Assembly: GCA_028690035.1 (NCBI GenBank)
Contig: JAQVCA010000007.1
Coordinates: 133,126-197,125, forward strand
From: Comamonas sp.
GTDB taxonomy: Bacteria > Pseudomonadota > Gammaproteobacteria > Burkholderiales > Burkholderiaceae_C
DNA: 64,000 nt
Direction of reading: 5' to 3'
Positions 17,014 to 25,799 of this stretch are shown here, piece after piece; the stretch's first letter is position 1, and the number at the start of each line of letters is the position of its first letter. The position numbers and the translations under genes are program-made. The notes beneath the pieces were generated by a model, which worked only from the letters and a program-made list of their open reading frames with translations, had not been told where the DNA came from and ran no database searches.

Positions 17014-18213
17014 ATGTGGCCGATTCTGGCCTGGGCGCGCACGCCGGTGGCCCCAGTGGGCGGGGCTTTGGTGCATTGCAACATCCACGACCTGGCCCAG
17101 CCACTGGTGGCACAGCTGCTGGCGCAAGCGGGGCTGCCCGCGCAGGCGGTCGATGCCCTGCTCTTGGGCAATGCCCTGGGCGCCAATGGCAACCCGGCGC
17201 GCATGGTGGCGCTGGCCTCCGGTTTGCCTGAGCGCGTAGCCGCGGTCAGCATCGACAGCCAATGCTGCGCGGGCATGGACGCCGTCACCCACGCCTGTGC
17301 CTGGCTGGCGCTGGGCCAGGCCGATATCGCCATTGCCGGTGGTGCCGAGGCCTGGAGCCGCGCGCCGATCCGCATGCACCGCCCGCTGGATGCCACACAA
17401 GCGCCCGTGCCGTTTGAGCGCCCAGCCTTTGCCCCATGGCCGCAGCGCGACCCCGATCTGTTCGATGCCGCTGCCACGGGCGCTGCGGCCAGCGGCTGCA
17501 CGCGCCTGGCGCAGGATGCCTGGGCTGTGCTCAGCCACCAGCGGGCGCGTGCGTACAGTGCCACCAGCGCCGCCGATGCGCCGCCGCGCCCCGAGATCGT
17601 GCCGCTGGCGGGCTTGGCGCACGACGCCTATCCGCGCGCCCTCACGGCCACGCGCGCAGCGCGCATGCCGCAGCTGCGTACGGCCAGCGATGCCCAGGGG
17701 CGCGATTGCGGGCTGAGCCAGATCGCCGTCTCGCCCAAGGCCGATGGCGCGGCGCTGTTGCTGCTGGCCAGCCCGCAGGCCTGCGCGCGCTGGGGCGTGG
17801 CACCCCGCGCCTACTGGCGCGCAGGCGTGACGCTGGGCGCTGCGCCCGAGCAGCCCATGCAAGCGGCGCAGCAGGCAGCGCTGGCGCTGCTGCAACGCCA
17901 GCGCACCACGCCAGAACAGCTGGCGATTTTGGAACTGCACGATGCCTTTGCCGCCCAGGCGCTGGGCTTTGCCGCCGCGCTGGGCGTGGCGCCGCAGCGC
18001 CTGAACCAGCAAGGCGGCGGCCTGGCACGCGGCCACCCGATTGGCGCTTCCGGGGCGATTGCCTTGGTGCAGGCGCTGGCGCAGTTGGTGCCCTGTGTGC
18101 CCTGGGCGCCAGCGACCCCGGGGCAGCTGGCGCTGGTGGCCATTGCCGGTGCCGGGGGGCTGGGGTCTGCTACGTTATTAGAAGCTGCTGGCGCTGATTC
18201 AGTAAGGTTTTGA
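17014..18213 (+). CDS. Degenerate thiolase-superfamily protein linked to biotin uptake (YhfS-like)
   Basis: A 399-residue thiolase fold protein starting one base after the ligase stop. The nucleophilic cysteine is present in IDSQCCAGMDAV near residue 86 and the histidine in ARGHPIGASGA near 345. The usual NEAF is HDAF, and the C-terminal CxGG cysteine is replaced: the sequence is IAGAGGLG. The acid/base cysteine is thus missing both at the normal site and at the HDCF site used by SCP2-type thiolases. Normal Claisen chemistry is therefore doubtful; acyl transfer or hydrolysis is possible. Its last dozen codons run into an intergenic repeat. Confidence 0.8.
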   Translation: MWPILAWARTPVAPVGGALVHCNIHDLAQPLVAQLLAQAGLPAQAVDALLLGNALGANGNPARMVALASGLPERVAAVSIDSQCCAGMDAVTHACAWLALGQADIAIAGGAEAWSRAPIRMHRPLDATQAPVPFERPAFAPWPQRDPDLFDAAATGAAASGCTRLAQDAWAVLSHQRARAYSATSAADAPPRPEIVPLAGLAHDAYPRALTATRAARMPQLRTASDAQGRDCGLSQIAVSPKADGAALLLLASPQACARWGVAPRAYWRAGVTLGAAPEQPMQAAQQAALALLQRQRTTPEQLAILELHDAFAAQALGFAAALGVAPQRLNQQGGGLARGHPIGASGAIALVQALAQLVPCVPWAPATPGQLALVAIAGAGGLGSATLLEAAGADSVRF

Positions 18214-18270
18214 ATACTTTTTATACCTGAAACCTTTATAAAAAAAGCGCAAGCAGCTATTTTTTTAAGA
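18178..18270. repeat. Intergenic repeat, full-length copy after the thiolase gene
   Basis: Outer arms GAAGCTGCTGGCGCTGA and AGCGCAAGCAGCTATTTTTTT, inner GGTTTTGAATAC and ATACCTGAAACC. The left arm is translated as the C-terminus of the thiolase; the right arm with its T run should terminate the biotin operon. Confidence 0.7.
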
Positions 18271-18310
18271 GCTTTGGCCACGGTTGGCCTGCACAGGGCC
18301 CGCAGCTTTC

Positions 18311-18316
18311 TACAAT
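18311..18316 (+). promoter_or_regulatory. -10 element upstream of the cobalamin riboswitch
   Basis: TACAAT followed by CGCC places the transcript start near 18323, exactly where the riboswitch begins. No good -35 at standard spacing. Confidence 0.4.
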
Positions 18317-18324
18317 CGCCCGCT

Positions 18325-18530
18325 TTGGTGCTCGCAAGGTGGTTCCAACCTTGCAGTTAAACGGGAAACATGGCCGTGGGTCTGCCTGCATGGGCAGGCC
18401 GCGCAGCATGTACTGCCCCCGCAACAGTGCGCGCACCGGTCGCAAGACCACCCCTTCGCACCCAAGGTCACTGCAGCAGCACGCTGTGGGAAGGCCGCGG
18501 TGGGGATGTGCGCCAGTCTGGATACCGGCC
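18325..18530 (+). ncRNA. Cobalamin (B12) riboswitch
   Basis: The leader holds the ordered conserved elements of the cobalamin riboswitch: GGTGCTCG at the start, ACGGGAAACATGG, CTGCCCCCGCAACAGTGCG, GGTCACTG with TGTGGGAAGGCCGCGG, and the B12 box CGCCAGTCTGGATACCGGCC closing it. It precedes a BtuB-like receptor by 88 bases. Binding of adenosylcobalamin is expected to shut off the genes downstream; GC-rich complementary segments at 18538-18570 could form the expression platform. Confidence 0.93.
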
Positions 18531-18617
18531 AAAAAGGTGCCCGTCCGCCCTCTGGGGCAGGCGGGGGTGTGAGCTGCCTTGGCGGGGACGCTGGGGCGCA
18601 GCCGTCTTTTTTCTTGT

Positions 18618-20501
18618 ATGCAACATCTTCTCTCCCCCTGGGCGCAGGCCGCTGGCGTGCGCCTGCCTGCGTTTGCCCCCATGGCGGCCACTGCGCTGGC
18701 TGCCGCCGCTTTGTTTGCTTCGATGGGTGCCAGCGCACAAGCGCAGCAGCATCAGCACCCGACCACGGTCGTCACGGCCACGCGCAGCGCCTCGGCGCTG
18801 GACGACACGCTGGCCGATGTCACCGTCGTGACGCGCGCGCAGATCGAGTCGGTCGGCCCCGGACGCTCGGTGGCTGAAATTTTGCAGCGCATGGCCGGTG
18901 TGCAGCTGTCCAGCTACGGCGGCCGCGGGCACCTGCAAAGCGTATTTTTGCGCGGTGCTGGGGGCAGCCATGTGCTGCTGCTGGTCGATGGCGTGCGCTA
19001 TGGCTCGGCCACGGCGGCCGCGCCGGTGTTGGCCAATTTGCCGCTGGAGCTGATCGAGCGCATCGAAGTGGTCAAAGGCCCGGCCTCGGCCCTGTACGGC
19101 AGTGAGGCCGTGGGCGGTGTGATTCAGGTATTTACCAAGCGCGGCCAAGGTGCGGGCAAACCCTTTGTGGGCAACGCTGAAGTCACGCTGGGCGATTACG
19201 GACACAAGTCCGGCGCTGTCGGGCTGCGCGGTGAGCACAACGGCTGGGATTACCAGCTGGGCGTGAGCCGCGTGACCGAGCATGGCCTGTCGGCGACCAA
19301 CCCCCACGATGTTTGGAACTACGATCCCGACCGCGATGCCTTCGACCAGAGCGCCGCGCAGCTGGCCGTGGGGTACGCCCTGAACGCCGACTGGCGCGTG
19401 CAGGCGCAGTGGCTGCAATCGAAAGGCACGGTGTTGCTGGACGAAGGGGCCGGCAATCCCTATGCCGACATGCGCACCGAAGTGGGCCGGGTGCAGCTGC
19501 AAGGCCAGGTGCTGGCGCACTGGCGCAGCACGCTGTCGGTGGGGGAATCGACCGACAAGCAAATCAACCTGCAGTCGGCCTATGGCGATAGCCGTTACAA
19601 CACGCGCCAGACCGAATACAAGTGGGACAACACCCTGACCACCCCACTGGGGGTGCTGCTGGCGGGGTTGGAGCGGCTGGAGCAGAAGATCGACACCTCG
19701 GACGCATTTGCCGTGCGCCAGCGCAGCATCAACGCCGCGTTGCTGGGCCTGAATGGCAGCCAGGGGCGCCATTCCTGGCAGGTCAACCTGCGCCGCGACG
19801 ACAACTCGCAGTTTGGCGACTTCACCACCTATGGGCTGAGCTACGGCCTGCAGCTGCTGCCCAGCCTGCGTGCCTACGCCGCGCATGGCAAGAGCATGCG
19901 TGCGCCCTCGTTCAACGATCTGTACTACGTTTCGGCCTGGGGGCCGCAGTACAACGGCAACCCCAATCTGCGCCCCGAGCAAGGCAAAAACAACGAAGTC
20001 GGCCTACAGTGGCGCCATGAAGCCCACAGCGCCAAGCTGGTGCGCTTTGACAACAAAATTGAGCAGCTCATCGCCGCCAGCAGCACGGGCATGACCAACG
20101 TGGCAGGCACCACGCGCCTGAAGGGCTGGACCGCTGAGTACGGCTTTGCCCACCAGGGCTGGGCGCTGGCCGCTGCCTACGATTACCTGCATGCCAAACA
20201 GGCCAACGGCCAGACACCGGTGCGCCGGGCCAAGCACCAGGCCAACCTGCGTGTGGACAAGCAGCTGGGCGCCTGGACGCTGGGCGCCAGCGTGCTGCAC
20301 GTGGGCAGCCGCCCCGACATTGGCAACATCACCCTGGCGGCCTACACCAGCGCAGATGTGCATGCGCAGTACCAGTTCACCCCCGAATGGTCGCTGCAGG
20401 CGCGCATTGCCAACGTGGGCAACACGCGCTACGAAACCGCCTACGGCTTCAACCAGCTGGGCCGTGCCGGTTATCTGACGCTGAAGTGGGCCATGCGCTG
20501 A
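18618..20501 (+). CDS. btuB: TonB-dependent vitamin B12 receptor, BtuB-like
   Basis: Outer-membrane receptor for cobalamins. The 627-residue product has an N-terminal hydrophobic signal region ending about ASAQAQ, a TonB-box-like TTVVTATRS, the plug motifs FLRGAGGSHVLLLVDGVR and VKGPASALYGSEAVGGVIQV, and beta-barrel repeats to an Arg at the C-terminus rather than the common Phe. No clear ribosome binding site precedes 18618; the ATG at 18681 would give a neater signal peptide. The riboswitch and the following BtuF-like gene support a B12 substrate. Confidence 0.9.
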   Translation: MQHLLSPWAQAAGVRLPAFAPMAATALAAAALFASMGASAQAQQHQHPTTVVTATRSASALDDTLADVTVVTRAQIESVGPGRSVAEILQRMAGVQLSSYGGRGHLQSVFLRGAGGSHVLLLVDGVRYGSATAAAPVLANLPLELIERIEVVKGPASALYGSEAVGGVIQVFTKRGQGAGKPFVGNAEVTLGDYGHKSGAVGLRGEHNGWDYQLGVSRVTEHGLSATNPHDVWNYDPDRDAFDQSAAQLAVGYALNADWRVQAQWLQSKGTVLLDEGAGNPYADMRTEVGRVQLQGQVLAHWRSTLSVGESTDKQINLQSAYGDSRYNTRQTEYKWDNTLTTPLGVLLAGLERLEQKIDTSDAFAVRQRSINAALLGLNGSQGRHSWQVNLRRDDNSQFGDFTTYGLSYGLQLLPSLRAYAAHGKSMRAPSFNDLYYVSAWGPQYNGNPNLRPEQGKNNEVGLQWRHEAHSAKLVRFDNKIEQLIAASSTGMTNVAGTTRLKGWTAEYGFAHQGWALAAAYDYLHAKQANGQTPVRRAKHQANLRVDKQLGAWTLGASVLHVGSRPDIGNITLAAYTSADVHAQYQFTPEWSLQARIANVGNTRYETAYGFNQLGRAGYLTLKWAMR

Positions 20502-21418
20502 TGCGCCTTCTGGCCTGCCGCTTGGCGCGCTGGCTGGTGTGGGCCGGCGCAGCAGCAGGCGCTGCAGGGGCTGGGGCACAGGCCGATACCGCGCCCGAGG
20601 TGGCGCCCCGTTCGGCCTTGACGGCGCCGGTGGCCCCGCAGCGCATCGTCTCTTTGCTGCCTTCGGCCACCGAGGCGGTGTGCGCGCTGGGTGCCTGTGC
20701 GCGCCTGGTCGGGGTGGACGATTTTTCCATCGACCCGCCCCAGGTACAGCACCTGCCGCACCTGGGTCGCACCTGGGAGCCGCACATCGAAGCGCTGGTG
20801 CAACTGCGCCCGGACCTGGTGCTGATCGGCAATACGCCCCCGGTGCGCCAGCGCCTGCAAGCCCTGGGCGTGCCGGTGCTGGAGGTGGACGCCAACACCC
20901 TGCCCGAAGTGCATCAGGCGCTGCAGCGCATCGATACGGCCTTACAACTGGGCCAGGCCGACGCGCTGTGGGCCCGGTTGCAAACCCGTCTGCAGACCTT
21001 GGCCCGCCAGCAGCAGGCACAGCCGCCGCTGCGCGTGTACCTGGAGGTCGATGGCGCCATGTACGCCGCAGGCCCGCAGTCGTTCTTGGGGCAGCTGCTG
21101 GATCAGCTCGGGGCGCAGAACATCGTCCCGGCCAGCGCCAGTGCCACCCCCCTACCTTTTCCCCGGCTGTCGCCCGAATGGGTGCTGGCGGCCAACCCCG
21201 ACCTTATCGTGCTGGCGCACCAGGGTGCAGCGGCGGCGCCGCCGCTGTGGCAGCGCCCCGGCTGGGCGCGCCTGCGCGCCGCGCAGCAGCCCCAGCGCAT
21301 CTGCCGCCTGAACGCCGCCCAGGTGCGCACCGTGACACGCCCGGGCCCGCGTCTGGACGAGGCCGCCGCCATCCTGGCCGACTGCCTGCAGGCCGCGCGT
21401 CAGGCGCCCGAGCCATAA
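20501..21418 (+). CDS. btuF: Periplasmic cobalamin-binding protein, BtuF-like
   Basis: Class III periplasmic binding protein of 305 residues with a signal peptide (RLARWLVWAGAAAGAAGAGAQA). The core starts RIVSLLPSATEAVCALG, followed by LVGVDDFS and LVQLRPDLVLIGN, as in BtuF. It overlaps the btuB stop by one base. No BtuC or BtuD gene follows, so the inner-membrane permease must be encoded elsewhere or shared. Confidence 0.87.
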   Translation: MRLLACRLARWLVWAGAAAGAAGAGAQADTAPEVAPRSALTAPVAPQRIVSLLPSATEAVCALGACARLVGVDDFSIDPPQVQHLPHLGRTWEPHIEALVQLRPDLVLIGNTPPVRQRLQALGVPVLEVDANTLPEVHQALQRIDTALQLGQADALWARLQTRLQTLARQQQAQPPLRVYLEVDGAMYAAGPQSFLGQLLDQLGAQNIVPASASATPLPFPRLSPEWVLAANPDLIVLAHQGAAAAPPLWQRPGWARLRAAQQPQRICRLNAAQVRTVTRPGPRLDEAAAILADCLQAARQAPEP

Positions 21419-21468
21419 ATCCCCCCGGGGGCACCTGATCTTGCCCCCGCCCCAGAAAGCTTTTCCCC

Positions 21469-21996
21469 ATGCAATCGAGCAAAAACCGCGCCGAGCTGTG
21501 CTACCCCTTTATCCACGAAACCTCGGTGCTGTGCGACTTTGAAGTCGTCACCGACGAGTGGTGCACCCTGATCGGCATGGCCGTCTCTGCCACCGCGCCC
21601 GAACTGGCCGACCTGCGTGCCGATCTGGAGCAGGCCCAGCCGCTGGCCTTCCACGTCAACGGCTCCATCCGGGGGCGCTTGGCCGTCGAGGAATCGGACG
21701 TGCAATGGGCGCTGGCGCGCCTGCAGCATTACCTGGACGAGCTGGGTCCGCGCCAGCATCTGTTTGTACTGCCCCGTGGCACGGCGCCGGTGCCCCAGCT
21801 GCACCAGGCGCGCTCGGCCGCCAAGAAAGCCATCCGCGCCCTGGTGCGCGTCGAGCAAGAGGGGCGCCCCGTCCCCGACGTGCTGCCGCGCCTGTGCAAC
21901 GTGCTGTGCAACCTGTTTTTTGTCATGACCCTGGTGGTTAACCTGCGCCGTGGCGTGCAGGAGGTGGGGTTTGTCAGCAAGAGCTATGGGGGGTAG
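21469..21996 (+). CDS. Diverged PduO-type cobalamin adenosyltransferase-like protein
   Basis: A 175-residue protein whose C-terminal half follows the PduO pattern: FVLPRGTAPVPQLHQARSAAKK (split here: FVLPRGT, QLHQARSA), then LPRLCNVLCNLFFVMTLVVN, matching the usual LPGG, H-L-A-R and YLNRLSDLLF segments. The N-terminal nucleotide loop TGDxGTTSL is absent, replaced by LCYPFIHETSVLCDFEVV. Function as an adenosyltransferase is therefore uncertain; cobalamin binding or a specialised variant is possible. It lies 50 bases after btuF, downstream of the B12 riboswitch, which supports a B12 link. Confidence 0.6.
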   Translation: MQSSKNRAELCYPFIHETSVLCDFEVVTDEWCTLIGMAVSATAPELADLRADLEQAQPLAFHVNGSIRGRLAVEESDVQWALARLQHYLDELGPRQHLFVLPRGTAPVPQLHQARSAAKKAIRALVRVEQEGRPVPDVLPRLCNVLCNLFFVMTLVVNLRRGVQEVGFVSKSYGG

Positions 21997-22011
21997 GGCA
22001 GATCGCGCGGG

Positions 22012-22035
22012 CGGTGCGCGGCAGGGCGCGCACCG
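22012..22035. terminator. Hairpin between convergent B12 operon and hmp
   Basis: CGGTGCGC (22012-22019) pairs perfectly with GCGCACCG (22028-22035) around an eight-base loop. No T run follows on either strand, so termination is only a guess. Confidence 0.3.
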
Positions 22036-22047
22036 GGTGCTCAGCGT

Positions 22048-23274
22048 TTAAGCGCGCTGTTCCAGCTCTTGTTTGGGGCCGAAGAACTCGAAATGCACCT
22101 GCGCGCTGGGGATGCCCCACTTCAGCAGGTCGTGGTACACCGCGACCATGAACGGCTTGGGGCCGCAGAAGTAGTAATCGGCATCGCGACCGGGCACCAG
22201 GCGCTCGATGAGCTCGGCGCTGACCTGGCCGAAGCTGGCGTTGTCGCCCTGCGCGTCCGCTGCCGACTCGCTGTAGCGGTAGTGCAGCTTCAGGTTGGGG
22301 TGGCGCGCTGCCAGCGCATCCAGCGTGGGCTTGAAGGCCTGGACCGATGTGTTCAGGCAGGCCTGGATGACCACGATCTCACGCTGTGGCATGGCCTCCA
22401 GGGCCGCTTGCAAAATGCTCATGATCGGCGTGATGCCGACCCCGGCGCCAAACAGTGCCAGCGGGCGCTGGTGCTGCTCGGTGACGTCCAGGAAAAATTC
22501 GCCAAAAGGTGCCGCGACCTCGATGCCGTCCCCGACTTGCAGGTGGTCGTGCAGCCAGCTGGAAACATAGCCATCGGGCTGGTTTGCCTCCAGCGCCACC
22601 TCGCGCTTCACGCTGATGCGCAAATGCGGCTGGCCCGGCTTGTCCGACAGGCTGTAGTTGCGCATGGTGGTGGAGCCATCGGGCAAACGCACGCGCACCG
22701 TCAGGTACTGACCGGGCTTGAACGGGGGCAGCGCACTGCCGTCCTCCTTGGCCAAGTAGAACGACGTGATGTTGCTGCTTTCAGGCTCTTTGCGCAGCAC
22801 GCGCAAAGTCTGGAACCCCTCCCAGCCACCGGGCTGGCGCGCGCTGTCGTCGTAGATCTGCTTTTCGCGCCCGATCAGGATGTCGGCCAGAAAGCCATAG
22901 GCTTCGCCCCAGGCCTGGATGACCTCGTCGGTGGCGCCATCGCCCAGCACTTCCTTGATGGAGCACAGCAGGTTTTCGCCCACGATCGGGTAATGCTCGG
23001 GCTTGATCTGCAGCGCGGCATGCTTTTGCGCAATCAGCTCCACGGCATTGCCCAGCACCTCCAGATTGTCGATATGGGCGGCATACGCAGCCACGGCCCC
23101 GGCCAGCGCACGCTGCTGCGTGCCCACTTTCTGGTTGGAGTGGTTGAAGAAAGGGGCCACCTCCGGGTTGTGCTTGAACATGCGCTGGTAGAAGTGCCGC
23201 GTCAGCGTCTCGCCGTGTTCCTGAAGGATGGGGGCTGTGGACTTGACAACCTGGATGGTGCGTGGGCTAAGCAT
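22048..23274 (-). CDS. hmp: Flavohemoglobin, nitric oxide dioxygenase
   Basis: Converts nitric oxide to nitrate using O2 and NAD(P)H. The 408-residue protein has a globin domain (1-140) with the proximal His in IAQKHAALQIKPEHY, an FAD domain with MRNYSLSD, and an NAD domain with LFGAGVGITPIMS and DYYFCGPKPFM, ending EFFGPKQELEQRA. It is a single-gene unit; an AT-rich dyad upstream may be its operator. Confidence 0.96.
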   Translation of the reverse strand: MLSPRTIQVVKSTAPILQEHGETLTRHFYQRMFKHNPEVAPFFNHSNQKVGTQQRALAGAVAAYAAHIDNLEVLGNAVELIAQKHAALQIKPEHYPIVGENLLCSIKEVLGDGATDEVIQAWGEAYGFLADILIGREKQIYDDSARQPGGWEGFQTLRVLRKEPESSNITSFYLAKEDGSALPPFKPGQYLTVRVRLPDGSTTMRNYSLSDKPGQPHLRISVKREVALEANQPDGYVSSWLHDHLQVGDGIEVAAPFGEFFLDVTEQHQRPLALFGAGVGITPIMSILQAALEAMPQREIVVIQACLNTSVQAFKPTLDALAARHPNLKLHYRYSESAADAQGDNASFGQVSAELIERLVPGRDADYYFCGPKPFMVAVYHDLLKWGIPSAQVHFEFFGPKQELEQRA

Positions 23275-23286
23275 GGGTGCTCCTTT

Positions 23287-23309
23287 AACATTTATTTGGG
23301 ATGAATATT
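23287..23309. promoter_or_regulatory. AT-rich dyad upstream of hmp, candidate NO-responsive operator
   Basis: The 23-base stretch reads AAnATTnATnnnnnATnAATnTT on each strand, an imperfect palindrome 13 bases before the hmp start. hmp genes are commonly controlled by NsrR or FNR-type regulators that use such dyads. No regulator gene is nearby. Confidence 0.35.
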
Positions 23310-23354
23310 ATTGCACGCTGCAAGCCAGGGTTCGGCCAGTTCGTCAACCGGTGG

Positions 23355-23420
23355 CAAAGTGCTTCTATAAAAATAGCTGTTGGCGCTTATCTAGTAAGCG
23401 CTAGAGCCTTTTTTTATCAA
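23355..23420. repeat. Intergenic repeat, half-length copy between hmp and miaA
   Basis: AAAATAGCTGTTGGCGCTTA, then TAGTAAGCGCTAGAGCC and seven T residues: a short perfect GGCGCTTA/TAAGCGC type hairpin. It overlaps the miaA stop region. Confidence 0.65.
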
Positions 23421-24478
23421 CGTTGGTGTCCTGCCGCTATGGTCAGCGCCGCCCGCACCAGCGTGGCCTGGGCATCGGGCGCATCGCAGGCGATGGCGTG
23501 GCGCTGGGGCATGCTGCGCAGCCAGGTGATCTGGCGCTTGGCCAGCTGGCGCGTGGCGGCGATGCCTTTTTCGCGCAGGCCTGCCATATCCATAGGCTGG
23601 CCCATAGGCTGGCCGCTGGTGGCGCTGGCATCCAACGCTTCCCAGGCCTGGCGGTAGCCCACGCAGCGCATGCTGGGCAGGTCGGGGTGCAGGTCGCCCC
23701 GGGCGCGCAGGGTACGCACTTCGTCCAGAAAGCCCCCATCGAGCATGGCGTCGAAGCGCTGGGCAATGCGCTGGTGCAGCCAGGCGCGGTCTTGGGGTTC
23801 TAAAGAAAAAAAGGCGTTTTCGCTGATGGGGCAAGCGTGAGCAGCTCTTTTTTCAGGAGTATGAAAGCTCGATAGAGGCCGCCCGGTGCTGTGCCAGACC
23901 TCCAGCGCGCGCTGGATGCGCTGGCTGTCGTTGGGGGCCAGGCGCGCGGCGGTGCGGGGGTCCACCTGGGCCAGCTGGGCGTGCAGCGCGGGCCAGCCCA
24001 GCGCGGCGGCCTGGGCGTCGAGGTGCGCACGCACGGCGGGGTCGGCCGCGGGCATGTCGTCCAGGCCCTGCATCAGCGCTTTGAAGTAGAGCATGGTGCC
24101 GCCCACCAGCAGCGGCACGGCGTGGCGTGCGCGGATAGTGGCAATGAGCGCGCTGGCGTCGCGCACAAACTCGGCGGCGCTGTAGGACTGCAGCGGGTCG
24201 AGGATGTCGATCAGGTGGTGCGGCACCTGGGCCAGCTCGGCAGCGCTGGGCTTGGCGGTGCCGATGTCCATGCCGCGATAGACCAGGGCCGAGTCCACGC
24301 TGATGATTTCGCAGGCCTGACCGCGCGCAGCCAAGGCGTTGGCCAGGGCCAGGGCAGCGGCGGTTTTGCCGCTGGCGGTGGGGCCAGCAATCGCTATGCA
24401 GGGCAGGGAAGATGCCGCCGCAGACACAGCGGCGGTGGGCGCGGGCGCGGGGGTGGGGGAGGGATGCAAACAGGTCAC
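23417..24478 (-). CDS. miaA: tRNA dimethylallyltransferase
   Basis: Transfers dimethylallyl to A37 of tRNAs reading UNN codons. Motifs: P-loop [63 protein letters not shown] and [16 protein letters not shown]. Start is uncertain: GTG at 24478 gives 353 residues with a Pro/Ala-rich lead; GTG at 24427 gives family-typical length. The segment around residues 215-235 contains [12 protein letters not shown], encoded by a sequence matching the intergenic repeat family, an in-frame insertion into the variable loop before the LHQRI helix. Confidence 0.93.
   Translation of the reverse strand: MTCLHPSPTPAPAPTAAVSAAASSLPCIAIAGPTASGKTAAALALANALAARGQACEIISVDSALVYRGMDIGTAKPSAAELAQVPHHLIDILDPLQSYSAAEFVRDASALIATIRARHAVPLLVGGTMLYFKALMQGLDDMPAADPAVRAHLDAQAAALGWPALHAQLAQVDPRTAARLAPNDSQRIQRALEVWHSTGRPLSSFHTPEKRAAHACPISENAFFSLEPQDRAWLHQRIAQRFDAMLDGGFLDEVRTLRARGDLHPDLPSMRCVGYRQAWEALDASATSGQPMGQPMDMAGLREKGIAATRQLAKRQITWLRSMPQRHAIACDAPDAQATLVRAALTIAAGHQR
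23826..23872. repeat. Repeat-family segment inside miaA
   Basis: On the minus strand GAAAAAAGAGCTGCTCACGCTTGCC matches one outer arm of the intergenic family, next to CATACTCCTGAA. It stays in frame with miaA. Confidence 0.45.
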
Positions 24479-24495
24479 TACACAGGCCGGCGGGG

Positions 24496-25743
24496 CTAGG
24501 ACGAAGGCGCAAATTTTTGCACAGGCCACCAGGCCACCAGCGCCAGCAGGAGCGAGCAGCCCCACACGCCCTGCACCAGGGGCCAGACCGAATCCACGCG
24601 CAGCTGGCCCAGCCACAGGCCGATGGCAAAGGCCAGCAGCGTCATCATGAAGCCATTGAAGGCCGAGGCCACGCCTGCTGCTTGCGGGAAGGGGGCCACA
24701 CAGCCGGTCTGGCCACAAGGCTGGTGGATGCCATGCCCCAGGGTGAACAGGTAAAACGGTGCCAGCAATGCCACGGGGTGCTGCCAGCCCATCCATGCCG
24801 CGCCCGCCATCAGGGTGCCGCCACTGACACTGAGCAGCCCGCCCAGGGCCACGGTGCGCCGCAAGCCCCAGCGCGCCATCAGCGCACGGCACAAAAAGGT
24901 GCCAAAGAAGTACGACAACCCCGAAGAAAACAGCACCCAGCCGTAGTGCGTGCGGCTCATGCCCAGCACATCGATGAAGATGAACGAGGACGAGGCCAGG
25001 TACACAAACAGGCCGCCATACGAGGCCGTGGTCAGCAGCGAGTAGGCCCAGAACGTGGGGTGGCGCAGCACCAGCGCCCAGGTGCGCGCCAGGGTGCGCG
25101 GCTGCAGCGCCTGCGGGTTGGGCTGCTGCAGGGTTTCAGGCATGTAGCGCCAGACCAACCACAGGCAGATCAGTGCGTAGGCGGTGACGGCGGCCAGCGG
25201 TGCGCGCCAGCCCAGCCATTGGGTCAGCAGGCCGCCCACCGGGGCGCACATGCAGGCGACCACGCCCAGGCCAGTCAGTGCCTTGGACATGGCACGCGCC
25301 CCAGACACCGGGCTGTACAGATCGCGCACGATGGCGCGCCCGCACATCACCACCGCGCCCATGGCCGCGCCTTGCAGGGTGCGCCACAGAATGAGCAAGT
25401 CCATGCTGGCAGCCACCACGCTGCCCAGCGAGGCCAGGGTGTACAGCACGATGCTGCACAGCAAGATGGGGCGGCGGCCAAAGCGGTCGGACAGCGGCCC
25501 CCAGATCAGTTGCGAGCCACCAAAGGCCAGCAGCAGGGCGCTGAGGGTGAGTTGGCCACTGGCCATGCTGCCACCCAGCGCCTGCGTCAAGGCAGGCAGG
25601 GCGGGCAGATAGGCATCGGTGGTGACCGGCTGCAGACTGAGCAAGGCGGCCAGCACCACAATGGTGCTGGCCGCTTGGGCAGTGCGCGCGATGCGCTCGG
25701 CAGCGGGGGATGTCGAAGAAGTGGAGGCGTCGGTGGCAGGCAT
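24496..25743 (-). CDS. Bcr/CflA-family drug efflux MFS transporter
   Basis: A 415-residue, 12-helix major facilitator. The first helix region carries [16 protein letters not shown], typical of Bcr/CflA antiporters, followed by the MFS signature [14 protein letters not shown] and [21 protein letters not shown]. Likely exports bicyclomycin- or chloramphenicol-like compounds or sulfonamides by proton exchange; substrate unknown. It ends 17 bases before the proposed miaA start on the same strand. Confidence 0.88.
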   Translation of the reverse strand: MPATDASTSSTSPAAERIARTAQAASTIVVLAALLSLQPVTTDAYLPALPALTQALGGSMASGQLTLSALLLAFGGSQLIWGPLSDRFGRRPILLCSIVLYTLASLGSVVAASMDLLILWRTLQGAAMGAVVMCGRAIVRDLYSPVSGARAMSKALTGLGVVACMCAPVGGLLTQWLGWRAPLAAVTAYALICLWLVWRYMPETLQQPNPQALQPRTLARTWALVLRHPTFWAYSLLTTASYGGLFVYLASSSFIFIDVLGMSRTHYGWVLFSSGLSYFFGTFLCRALMARWGLRRTVALGGLLSVSGGTLMAGAAWMGWQHPVALLAPFYLFTLGHGIHQPCGQTGCVAPFPQAAGVASAFNGFMMTLLAFAIGLWLGQLRVDSVWPLVQGVWGCSLLLALVAWWPVQKFAPSS

Positions 25744-25799
25744 AGGTGGGGGAGCTTAGCGCCTTTGGCAGGCCGGGCCGCCGAGCTGCATCTTAGGCC

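Noticed and set aside
18538-18617. A second riboswitch or small RNA between the B12 box and btuB
   Set aside because: The GC-rich pairing there is better explained as the expression platform of the cobalamin riboswitch.
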